From Planctomycetia bacterium (GTDB lineage: Bacteria > Planctomycetota > Planctomycetia > Pirellulales > UBA1268): a stretch of DNA of 5,113 bases. Below the pieces are notes generated by a model that did not search any database, was not told the DNA's origin, and saw only the letters and a list, made by a program, of their open reading frames with translations. Of the stretch, positions 1 to 5,113 are shown piece after piece (position 1 is the first letter of the stretch; each line of letters opens with the position of its first letter). The stretch covers positions 1 through 5,113 of the forward strand of contig RFUD01000203.1 in NCBI GenBank assembly GCA_009923125.1, read 5' to 3'. Made by a program: the position numbers and the translations under genes.

Positions 1-1148
1 GCGACCTGCTCGCCGAGGCGCTGCAGAAGGTGGGCAAGGATGGGGTGATCACCGTGGAGGAGGGCAAGACCACCGAGACCACGGTCCGGTTCGTCGATGG
101 CATGCAGTTCGACAAGGGCTACATCTCGCCCTACTTCATCAACCGCACGGCCGAGATGGACTGCCAGCTCGACGACGCCCTGATCCTGATCCACGAGAAG
201 AAGATCTCGAACCTGCGCGACCTGCTGCCGTTGCTCGAGAAGGTCGCCCAGTCGGGCAAGCCGCTGCTGATCATCGCCGAGGACGTCGACGGCGACGCCC
301 TCACGGCCCTGGTGGTCAACAAGCTGCGGGGCGTGCTCAACGTGTGCGCGGCGAAGGCTCCCGGCTTCGGCGACCGCCGCAAGGCGATGCTCGGGGACAT
401 CGCGGTGCTCACCGGCGGCACGCTGATCAGCGAAGACCTGGGCCTCAAGCTCGAGAGCCTCGACCTCTCGCACCTCGGTCGGGCCAAGTCGATCACGGTC
501 GAGAAGGACGAGACCACGATCGTGCAGGGCGCCGGCAAGCCGTCGGACGTGCAGGCCCGCGTGCAGCAGATTCGTAACCAGATCGAGGGCACGGAGAGCG
601 AGTACGATCGCGAAAAGCTCCAGGAGCGGCTCGCGAAGCTCACCGGCGGCGTGGCGATCGTCTCGGTCGGTGCCGGCACCGAGGCCGAGATGAAGCAGAA
701 GAAGGCCCGCGTGGAGGACGCCCTCCATGCGACCCGGGCGGCCGTCGAAGAGGGCATCGTCCCCGGTGGTGGTGTGGCCCTGCTCCGCTGCCGCGAGGCC
801 GTGGAAAAGGCCCGCTCCCAGGCCAAGGGCGACGAGAAGATCGGCATCGACATCGTGCTGCAGGCCCTCGAGGCCCCGATCCGTCAGATCGCCGAGAACG
901 GCGGCATCGACGGCTCGGTCGTGGCCGACGAGGTGGCCGGCAAGGACGTGCACATCGGCTACGACGCCAACAAGGGCGAGTATGTGGACATGCTCAAGGC
1001 CGGGATCATCGATCCGGTGAAGGTGGTGCGGGTCGCGCTCACCAACGCGGCGAGCATCTCGGGCCTGCTCCTCACGACCGAGGCGCTGGTGACGAACATC
1101 GACAAGGACGAGCCGAAGAAACGGCGTGTGGAAGGCAGCATCCGCTAG
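1..1148 (+). CDS. groEL: Chaperonin GroEL (HSP60), 5'-truncated by the window edge
   Basis: ATP-driven cytosolic folding chamber that works as a tetradecamer with GroES. The reading frame is already open at base 3, and its first codon aligns with about residue 160 of E. coli GroEL, so roughly 159 residues are missing and 381 are visible. The GTG at 30 is an internal valine (E. coli V169 equivalent), not a start. Visible landmarks are the hinge/apical motif GMQFDKGYISPYFIN, the apical helices around NLRDLLPLLEKV and ALTALVVN, the hallmark KAPGFGDRRKAML, the intermediate-domain ATPase motif VEDALHATRAAVEEG with its catalytic Asp (E. coli D398) at 717-719, the nucleotide loop GGGVALL, and the equatorial IIDPVKV motif. 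The C-terminus ends in KKRRVEGSIR and lacks the usual Gly-Gly-Met tail. dnaJ follows after 60 bp. Family assignment is very secure; which paralogue this is cannot be told. Confidence 0.97.
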   Translation, partial: DLLAEALQKVGKDGVITVEEGKTTETTVRFVDGMQFDKGYISPYFINRTAEMDCQLDDALILIHEKKISNLRDLLPLLEKVAQSGKPLLIIAEDVDGDALTALVVNKLRGVLNVCAAKAPGFGDRRKAMLGDIAVLTGGTLISEDLGLKLESLDLSHLGRAKSITVEKDETTIVQGAGKPSDVQARVQQIRNQIEGTESEYDREKLQERLAKLTGGVAIVSVGAGTEAEMKQKKARVEDALHATRAAVEEGIVPGGGVALLRCREAVEKARSQAKGDEKIGIDIVLQALEAPIRQIAENGGIDGSVVADEVAGKDVHIGYDANKGEYVDMLKAGIIDPVKVVRVALTNAASISGLLLTTEALVTNIDKDEPKKRRVEGSIR

Positions 1149-1192
1149 TCCCGCGGGACAGGCTGCAGCCCGCCATTCTCCGGCACACGGAG
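1148..1192 (+). promoter_or_regulatory. Palindrome cluster in the groEL-dnaJ gap
   Basis: Two perfect palindromes sit one base apart: GTCCCGCGGGAC at 1148-1159, starting on the last base of the groEL stop codon, and GGCTGCAGCC at 1161-1170. A short hairpin follows (CTCCG at 1178-1182, loop GCACA, CGGAG at 1188-1192). In RNA the first could fold as GTCC-CGCG-GGAC. No T-run follows, so this is not a classical intrinsic terminator. It does not resemble the CIRCE operator (TTAGCACTC-N9-GAGTGCTAA). A role in transcript processing, partial attenuation or protein binding is inference only. Confidence 0.35.
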
Positions 1193-1208
1193 CGGCTACC
1201 ACCCCGCC

Positions 1209-2348
1209 ATGCCCCACGCTCCCCAGCGCGACTTCTACGAGGTTCTGGGCGTCGAACGCACGGCGTCGAAGGCCCAGATCTCGGAGTCGTATCGCAAACT
1301 CGCGATCCGGTTCCACCCGGACAAGAATCCCGGCAACGCGGAGGCGGCCGATCGCTTCAAGGAGGCGGCCCGGGCGTTCGAGGTGCTCTCCGACGAGACG
1401 CTCCGGGCCCGGTATGACCGCTACGGCCACGCGGGGCTGCAGGGCGGCCCGGTCCACGACTTCAACGACATCGGCGACATCTTCGAGGCGTTCGGCGACA
1501 TCTTCGGCGGCGGGCTGTTCGGCGGCGGCCGGCGCACGAACCGGCCGCGGAAGGGTCGCGACGTGTTCTCCAGCGTGTCGATGACGCTCGTCGAGGCCGC
1601 CCACGGCGCCACCAAGACGGTCGAGTTCACGCGGCACGAGGCATGTGCGGAGTGCGACGGCACAGGCGCCAAGAAAGGCACCACGCCGGCGGCCTGCGAC
1701 TACTGCGGCGGCCATGGTCAGGTGATCCAGCAGGCGGGCGTGTTCCGCCTGCAGACCACATGCCCCGCCTGCCAGGGGGCCGGCAAGGTGATCCGGGACA
1801 AGTGTCGCTCCTGCGGCGGAGACGGGCTCACCGAGGAGCGGGTGGAGCGTCGCGTGACCATCCCCGCGGGGGTGGACAACGACGTGCGGGTGCGGCTTGC
1901 GGGAGAAGGCGAGCCCGGCGGCAACGGCGGGCCGCCCGGCGACTGCTACTGCATGATCGAGATCGAGGAGCATCCGTTCCTCAAGCGCGATGGCCGCGAC
2001 CTCCACTGCGAGGTTCCGATCACGTTCAGCCAGGCCGCGCTCGGGGCGACCGTGGACGTCCCGACGCTCGACGGCCCGAAGCCCCTGGAGATCAAGCGCG
2101 GCACCCAGGCGGGCGAGGTGATCCGCGTCCGCGGGCTCGGCATGCCGGAGGTGCGCGGCCGCGGTCTGGGAGACCTGCACGTGCACGTGCACGTGGAAGT
2201 GCCCAAGACGCTCTCCGCCAAGGCCGAAAAGCTGCTGCGAGAACTGGCCACCGAGGAGCACGCGGCGGTGAGTCCACGGCGGTCGAGTTTCTTCACCCAA
2301 CTCGCGGAATACTTCCAGCCCCGTGAACCCGACCGCGACACCGCCTGA
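1209..2348 (+). CDS. dnaJ: Molecular chaperone DnaJ (HSP40, type I)
   Basis: Cytosolic co-chaperone that delivers unfolded clients to DnaK and stimulates its ATPase. The 379-residue length matches the family (E. coli 376). The N-terminal J domain covers about residues 7-72, with the essential HPD triad at 36-38 and the YDRYGHAGL end. A short Gly/Phe-rich linker with DIF motifs follows at about 84-107. The cysteine-rich domain has all four CxxCxGxG-type zinc modules, starting at Cys146 (CAECDGTG), Cys163 (CDYCGGHG), Cys185 (CPACQGAG) and Cys199 (CRSCGGDG), so it is a full type I protein. Client-binding and dimerisation domains follow. ATG 1209 puts the J domain at the normal distance from the N-terminus. 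Its ribosome binding site is poor: the nearest GGAG is at 1189-1192, about 16 bases upstream. The gene lies 60 bp after groEL and 58 bp before grpE. Confidence 0.97.
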   Translation: MPHAPQRDFYEVLGVERTASKAQISESYRKLAIRFHPDKNPGNAEAADRFKEAARAFEVLSDETLRARYDRYGHAGLQGGPVHDFNDIGDIFEAFGDIFGGGLFGGGRRTNRPRKGRDVFSSVSMTLVEAAHGATKTVEFTRHEACAECDGTGAKKGTTPAACDYCGGHGQVIQQAGVFRLQTTCPACQGAGKVIRDKCRSCGGDGLTEERVERRVTIPAGVDNDVRVRLAGEGEPGGNGGPPGDCYCMIEIEEHPFLKRDGRDLHCEVPITFSQAALGATVDVPTLDGPKPLEIKRGTQAGEVIRVRGLGMPEVRGRGLGDLHVHVHVEVPKTLSAKAEKLLRELATEEHAAVSPRRSSFFTQLAEYFQPREPDRDTA

Positions 2349-2406
2349 ACAGCCCGCCCTCGCCTGCCCCGCCTGAAGCCCCCGACACGACTCTTGGAGA
2401 CGACCC

Positions 2407-2922
2407 ATGACCACCCCTGACCCCGAGCTCGATCCGGTGGCCGAGTCCGCTTCCGAATCGCCGGCCGCCTCCACCGGCCCGTCGCCCGAGGAACGGCTTC
2501 AGGACGCCGAGGATCGCGTGCTCCGCGCCCAGGCCGAACTCGAGAATTTTCGCCGCCGCGCCCGGCGGGAGTACGACGATGCCCTGAAGTATCGCGAGAT
2601 CGACCTGCTGCGCGATCTGTTGCCGGTCCTCGACAACGCGTTGCGGGCGGTCGAGGCCGCCGACAAGACGGCCGACGTCGAGAGCCTCAAGGCGGGCTTC
2701 CGCATGACGGCACAGCAGATCGAGAAACTGCTCGATGCCCACGGCTGCAGGACGATCGAGACCGTCGGGCAGCCGTTCGATCCCGCCGTCCACGATGCGA
2801 TCCTCCAGCAACCCGCGGCCGATGTGGCCCCCGGCACGATCGTGGCCGTGGCCAGCCGTGGCTACCGACTGCACGACCGCGTGGTACGGCCGGCCCAGGT
2901 GATCGTCGCCAAACAGGAGTGA
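2407..2922 (+). CDS. grpE: Nucleotide exchange factor GrpE
   Basis: Homodimeric exchange factor that releases ADP from DnaK and resets its cycle. At 171 residues it is slightly shorter than E. coli GrpE (197). Residues 1-27 are an acidic, Ser/Pro-rich disordered tail. A long charged helix, predicted coiled coil, spans about 28-80 and contains AELENFRRRARRE and LLRDLLPVLDNAL. The C-terminal beta head carries the family signature: GF at 97-98, the G-x-PFDPAVHDAI segment at 121-132, and GYRLHDRVVRPAQVIV at 152-167. The start is supported by GGAG at 2396-2399, seven bases before the ATG. The gene follows dnaJ by 58 bp and precedes the zinc-ribbon gene by only 4 bp. dnaK, the direct partner, is not in the window and must lie elsewhere. 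Confidence 0.96.
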   Translation: MTTPDPELDPVAESASESPAASTGPSPEERLQDAEDRVLRAQAELENFRRRARREYDDALKYREIDLLRDLLPVLDNALRAVEAADKTADVESLKAGFRMTAQQIEKLLDAHGCRTIETVGQPFDPAVHDAILQQPAADVAPGTIVAVASRGYRLHDRVVRPAQVIVAKQE

Positions 2923-2926
2923 CCCG

Positions 2927-3214
2927 ATGCCCACGTACGATTACGTCTGCGATGGCTGCGGCCACGCGTTCGAACTGTTCCAGTCGATGACCGACGGCGT
3001 GAAGAAGATCTGCCCCGAGTGCGGCAAGAAGAAGCTGCGCCGCCTGATCGGCGCCGGCGGGGCGATCGTCTTCAAGGGGTCGGGCTTCTACAAGACCGAC
3101 TACCGCAGCGATTCCTACAAGAAGGGTGCGGCGGCCGATTCGGGCGGAAAGTCGGAGGGGCCGAAGGGGGGCGGCGAGAAAAAGTCGGAATCCAAGGGCG
3201 GAGGCGAGGGCTGA
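2927..3214 (+). CDS. FmdB-family putative zinc-ribbon regulatory protein
   Basis: Small 95-residue protein opening with MPTYDYVCDGCGHAFE, the characteristic start of the FmdB/CxxC_CxxC_SSSS family. Two cysteine pairs, C8-x2-C11 and C29-x2-C32, are spaced as for one tetrahedral zinc site. The conserved segment LRRLIGAGGAIVFKGSGFYKTDYR follows at about 37-60. Residues after about 65 form a low-complexity tail of Gly, Lys, Ser and Glu, probably disordered. The family is named after a putative regulator of formamidase genes, but no general biochemical role is established and none is claimed here. AGGAG at 2915-2919 lies inside the end of grpE with a 7-base spacing, which fixes the start and suggests translational coupling. 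yacG begins 3 bp after the stop. Confidence 0.9.
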   Translation: MPTYDYVCDGCGHAFELFQSMTDGVKKICPECGKKKLRRLIGAGGAIVFKGSGFYKTDYRSDSYKKGAAADSGGKSEGPKGGGEKKSESKGGGEG

Positions 3215-3217
3215 CCG

Positions 3218-3391
3218 ATGCCGCGCTGCCCGGTGTGTGACGCCGACGTCGATCTCGACAAGACCCCGACGGTGCCGTTCTGCAGCGACCGCTGCCGCCT
3301 CATCGACCTGGGCCGCTGGCTCGACGAGTCGTATGCCGTCCCCGAGCCGAAGCGTCCCGCCGACGACGCCGACGACGAGGAAGCCGACTAG
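3218..3391 (+). CDS. yacG: YacG-type zinc protein, putative DNA gyrase inhibitor
   Basis: A 57-residue protein starting MPRCPVCDADVDLD and ending in a run of Asp, Glu and Ala. It has the YacG zinc motif C4-x2-C7-x14-C22-x3-C26 (E. coli YacG has C-x2-C-x15-C-x3-C), followed directly by RLIDLGRWLDESY, the diagnostic LIDLG-x-W block. In E. coli, YacG binds GyrB and blocks DNA binding by gyrase; the same activity here is inferred from family membership. The acidic C-terminal tail is also typical of the family. Translation signals are GGAGG at 3200-3204 and the nearer GAGGG at 3206-3210, both inside the preceding gene, 3 bp upstream of which boundary the ATG follows. The spacing implies co-transcription and coupling with the FmdB-like gene. 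The gene is short enough to be missed by a 60-codon length cutoff. Confidence 0.92.
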   Translation: MPRCPVCDADVDLDKTPTVPFCSDRCRLIDLGRWLDESYAVPEPKRPADDADDEEAD

Positions 3392-3403
3392 GCTCATTTC
3401 CCC

Positions 3404-3409
3404 TATACT
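3404..3409 (+). promoter_or_regulatory. Possible -10 element for the membrane-protein gene
   Basis: TATACT in the 60-bp gap after yacG differs from the TATAAT consensus at one base and stands out in GC-rich surroundings. It lies 42 bases before the next ATG, which would give a leader of about 35 nt. No TTGACA-like -35 element is visible 16-18 bases upstream, where the yacG 3' end lies. An internal promoter is plausible but unproven. Confidence 0.4.
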
Positions 3410-3451
3410 CTGGCCCGCGTTCAGCATCGATTCACGCCCGGAGGCATTGGC

Positions 3452-4624
3452 ATGGCGCGGGACAGCGCGACGTCGCACGATCACGGCCGGATCATCCACG
3501 AGGTCCAGTGGAGCGAGGCCCTGCCGTGGTGGCTCCTGTTTCGCGCTGCCGGCACGGCGTTCGCGCCGACCGTGATCCTGCTGGCGCTGCTGGGCAGCCT
3601 GGCCACGTGGGCCGGCTGGTCGATCTGCGACAGCCTCCGGGTTCCGGGCGCCGATCCCGCGGCCGACGCGATCCTCGACGCCACGCTCTCCGGCCCCGCC
3701 CTGGGCGTCCCGGCCGGGGCCGACCCGCTCCGCATCACGTCGCCGAGCCGGGCGGCGCTGCCCGCACTGCGGTCGGCCTGGACCTGGCTGCCCCGGCCCG
3801 CGGCCGACGTGCTCGAACTCGTCGCCATCCCCTTCCGGCCGACGGCGACGCTGGCGCAGATGTCCGGGGCGCTCGCCCGGCTCGGCTGGTTCGTGCTGGT
3901 GTGGTCGATCTTCGGCACAGGCATCGCCAGGCACGTGGCCCTCAAACTCATCGACGAGGACGCCCCCGGACTCGTCGGTTCCGCGCTCTACGGCGCCCGG
4001 AAGTGGCTGGCGGCGTTCAATTCGGTCGGTTTCGTGCTGCTCGGTATCGTGGCGCTCTCCATCCCGGGAGCGATCCTCGGGCTGCTCATGCGCACGGAAT
4101 GGGGGCTCGCGGTGGCCGGGGCCGTCTGGCCGTTGGTGCTCGCCGGGGCCGTGGTGCTCGCGATCCTGGCGATCGGCCTCGTGGCCGGCTGGCCAATGAT
4201 GGTCGCGGCGGTCGGCGTCGAACGGGGGGACAGCTTCCAGGCCATCTCCACGGCGTTTTCCTACCTCTACCAGCGGCCCCTGCATTACGCCTTCTACGCG
4301 GCCGTCGCGCTCGTGGTGGCCGTTCCGGCACTGGCGGCCGCCGGCCTGTTCGCCGACGTGACCAGCACGTTCGCCCTCTGGGCGGCGAGCCTCGGCATGG
4401 GGCACGAGCGCACGCGCACGGTGCTCGAGGGTCTCGCCCGGCCGGACACCGCCGCCTGGGGGCTGCGGGCCCTCGGCTTCTGGACCCGGGGCCTGGAATC
4501 GCTGCTGGGGTCGTTCGGCTGGGGATACTTCTGGGCGATCGCCACGGCCGCCTACATGCTGCTGCGGCACGACGTGGACGGCACCGAACTCGACGAGGTC
4601 GTGATCGACGAGCCGGGGATGTAG
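3452..4624 (+). CDS. Conserved polytopic membrane protein of unknown function
   Basis: A 390-residue hydrophobic protein with no recognised enzymatic motif. There is no cleavable signal peptide; the N-terminus is a short polar stretch followed by EALPWWLLFRA. Hydrophobic segments likely to cross the membrane lie at about 36-57, 144-160, 189-212, 221-245, 281-301 and 355-372, so about six spans. A hydrophilic, Pro/Ala-rich region occupies about 60-140. The block GWPMMVAAV at 246-254 and the following DSFQAISTAFSYLYQRPLHY (260-279) look like the conserved core, and the protein ends in an acidic tail with DVDGTELDEVVIDE. I recall similar proteins of about this length in planctomycetes, annotated only as hypothetical or membrane protein. 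The start has a strong GGAGG at 3440-3444 with a 7-base spacing. It could share the chaperone transcript or use the TATACT upstream. Function is unknown. Confidence 0.88.
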   Translation: MARDSATSHDHGRIIHEVQWSEALPWWLLFRAAGTAFAPTVILLALLGSLATWAGWSICDSLRVPGADPAADAILDATLSGPALGVPAGADPLRITSPSRAALPALRSAWTWLPRPAADVLELVAIPFRPTATLAQMSGALARLGWFVLVWSIFGTGIARHVALKLIDEDAPGLVGSALYGARKWLAAFNSVGFVLLGIVALSIPGAILGLLMRTEWGLAVAGAVWPLVLAGAVVLAILAIGLVAGWPMMVAAVGVERGDSFQAISTAFSYLYQRPLHYAFYAAVALVVAVPALAAAGLFADVTSTFALWAASLGMGHERTRTVLEGLARPDTAAWGLRALGFWTRGLESLLGSFGWGYFWAIATAAYMLLRHDVDGTELDEVVIDEPGM

Positions 4625-4631
4625 CGCGGGG

Positions 4632-4654
4632 CCCGGGCATCCCAAGTGTCCGGG
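4632..4654 (+). terminator. Stem-loop just after the membrane-protein gene
   Basis: CCCGGGCA at 4632-4639 pairs with TGTCCGGG at 4647-4654 (8 bp including one G-U), with the 7-base loop TCCCAAG. It starts 7 bases after the stop codon, the usual place for a transcript end. The downstream bases AACGCC contain no T-run, so it would be a non-canonical terminator or a 3'-end-stabilising hairpin. Its right arm is also part of a longer-range inverted repeat (4645-4654 with 4958-4967), so the two interpretations compete. Confidence 0.4.
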
Positions 4655-4719
4655 AACGCCGCACGTCGTGATTCTCGGAGCGATCAGGCCTTCCTGGAAG
4701 GTGTTGCGACGCGCCGCGC

Positions 4720-4725
4720 TACACT
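4720..4725 (+). promoter_or_regulatory. Possible -10 element (TACACT)
   Basis: TACACT, preceded by GCGC, matches TATAAT at four of six positions and resembles the TATACT element at 3404-3409. A transcript from it would begin near 4732, at the foot of the GGGGCAA/TTGCCCC stem. No clear -35 element is visible at the right distance; TTGCGA at 4704-4709 is too close. Weak evidence. Confidence 0.2.
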
Positions 4726-4815
4726 GATGCATCGGGGGCAAACGCGATGCGTCGTGTTTGTGTCATCGGGTTGCCCCGACCGTCGAGACGAGGGGAGGTG
4801 CGAAGCGTGGAAGCG

Positions 4816-4880
4816 ATGCTCTTCACGGTAGCCCCCGCGGAGTCGATCTGATTCCGAGGTCGCCCGACCTGAAAGAGCAT
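4816..4880 (+). ncRNA. Candidate structured RNA, nested three-stem fold
   Basis: An outer stem is formed by ATGCTCTT (4816-4823) and AAGAGCAT (4873-4880), eight perfect pairs. Inside it lie two adjacent hairpins: CGGAGTC (4838-4844) with GATTCCG (4850-4856), seven pairs including one G-U and a 5-base loop, then AGGTC (4857-4861) with GACCT (4866-4870), five pairs and a 4-base loop. Together they draw a compact three-way junction. It does not match tRNA, tmRNA, RNase P, SRP or 6S RNA as I know them. Strand is assigned from the possible promoter at 4720 only. Confidence 0.25.
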
Positions 4881-4987
4881 GGGATTGCCGTTGCGATCCG
4901 TGCCGTCCGCGGGCAGTTGCCGCAGCCGCCGTGGCAGTGAGCCGTGCCGAACCCGCACCCGGACACTCTTCATGAAAGGACGCTGCC

Positions 4988-5113
4988 ATGCGCCATGCAA
5001 CAGTCAATCGCGGTTTCAACTATGTAGGGGTTTGTCAACCCGCGCTGCGTCACTCGATCATCGCGTACCTCCTCGGGAGCCGGTGGGCTCGTGGAGCGCA
5101 GGCCCTCTTGCAG
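4988..5113 (+). CDS. Possible start of an unidentified protein, cut by the window end
   Basis: An ATG at 4988 opens a frame that stays open for all 42 codons to the end of the window, with an in-frame stop (TGA, 4973-4975) just upstream. AAGGA at 4976-4980 gives a good ribosome binding site with 7-base spacing. The product begins MRHATVNRGFNYVGVCQPAL and is not recognised. Third-position GC is clearly lower than in the upstream genes, especially in the first half, so it may be non-coding, or a gene of different origin. A second frame starting at ATG 4972 is also open to the end but has no ribosome binding site, which weakens the case for either. Confidence 0.3.
   Translation, partial: MRHATVNRGFNYVGVCQPALRHSIIAYLLGSRWARGAQALLQ

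Larger units (their letters stand above)
4645..4967. repeat. 10-bp perfect inverted repeat bracketing 303 bp
   Basis: AGTGTCCGGG at 4645-4654 and its exact complement CCCGGACACT at 4958-4967 bracket 303 bp that contain no recognisable gene. The arrangement resembles the terminal inverted repeats of a miniature element. No target-site duplication is apparent in the flanks (GCATCCCA before, CTTCATGA after), and no transposase motif is present. In GC-rich DNA a match of this length can arise by chance. Confidence 0.25.
4625..4987. other. Gene-poor interval with structured elements, no recognisable gene
   Basis: No open frame here, on either strand, resembles a protein I recognise. The frames present (for example 4747-4851 plus, 34 codons; 4719-5000 and 4684-5019 minus) have no convincing domain. 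Sequence elements that can be seen are the stem-loop at 4632-4654, the small palindrome CCTTCC-T-GGAAGG at 4689-4701, TACACT at 4720-4725, the arms GGGGCAA (4735-4741) and TTGCCCC (4771-4777), a nested fold at 4816-4880, and the 10-bp inverted repeat AGTGTCCGGG (4645-4654) / CCCGGACACT (4958-4967). The interval could hold a small RNA, a miniature mobile element or a decayed gene. Confidence 0.5.

Noticed and set aside
30..32. GTG as a start codon for groEL
   Set aside because: The frame is open to base 3 and the upstream residues DLLAEALQK match GroEL, so this is an internal valine in a truncated gene.
131..853. A minus-strand open frame of 240 codons opposite groEL
   Set aside because: Ser/Arg-rich shadow of a conserved gene; no recognisable domain.
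1149..1208. CIRCE/HrcA operator
   Set aside because: No TTAGCACTC/GAGTGCTAA-like arms are present here; if the operon has one, it would be upstream of the window.
2177..2195. Tandem GCACGT repeat (three units) within dnaJ
   Set aside because: It encodes HVHVHV in a beta strand of the DnaJ C-terminal domain, where alternating hydrophobic residues are usual; coding constraint explains it.
1643..2326. A plus-strand frame of 227 codons overlapping dnaJ
   Set aside because: Out-of-frame Arg/Gly-rich shadow of dnaJ, which has all its zinc modules in the other frame.
2687..4741. A minus-strand open frame of 684 codons
   Set aside because: It lies opposite grpE, the FmdB-like gene, yacG and the membrane gene, and is low-complexity Arg/Pro/Gly/Ala with no domain. 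It is a by-product of high third-position GC.
4684..5019. Minus-strand open frames (4684-5019 and 4719-5000) as genes
   Set aside because: No recognisable domain, no clear ribosome binding site seen, and the two overlapping frames compete. They include the curious repeated GNPM, but the evidence is too weak to call either a gene.
4625..5113. tRNA, tmRNA, RNase P, SRP or 6S RNA, or a CRISPR array
   Set aside because: I looked for the conserved motifs of these RNAs and for regularly spaced direct repeats, and found none.

Overview
This window is GC-rich bacterial DNA with six intact or partial genes, all on the plus strand, followed by a gene-poor 3' end. The style of the proteins (the FmdB-type zinc ribbon, a YacG immediately after it, and a polytopic membrane protein ending in a DVDGTELDEV-like tail) looks most like Planctomycetes, probably the Pirellulales side. 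That assignment rests on remembered family resemblance, not on a search.

Layout. Positions 1-1148 hold the C-terminal two thirds of a GroEL chaperonin whose 5' end, and presumably groES, lies outside the window. A 60-bp gap with several palindromes leads to a full DnaJ (1209-2348). A 58-bp gap leads to GrpE (2407-2922). GrpE is followed after 4 bp by a small FmdB-family zinc-ribbon protein (2927-3214), and after 3 bp more by a 57-residue YacG (3218-3391). A second 60-bp gap with a TATACT element precedes a 390-residue inner-membrane protein of unknown function (3452-4624).

How the genes fit together. GroEL is a folding chamber. DnaJ and GrpE are the co-chaperone and nucleotide exchange factor of DnaK, which is not in the window. 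This looks like a stress/protein-folding operon with two zinc-binding accessory proteins at its distal end. The membrane protein could be read through from this operon or driven by its own promoter.

The last 489 bp (4625-5113) contain no recognisable gene, and this is where unexplained structure concentrates: a stem-loop just after the membrane gene, a 10-bp inverted repeat about 300 bp apart, a TACACT promoter-like element, a nested multi-stem fold at 4816-4880, and an open frame with a good ribosome binding site that runs off the window end. A short non-coding RNA, a small non-autonomous mobile element or chance are all possible. No clearly novel multi-gene system is visible.
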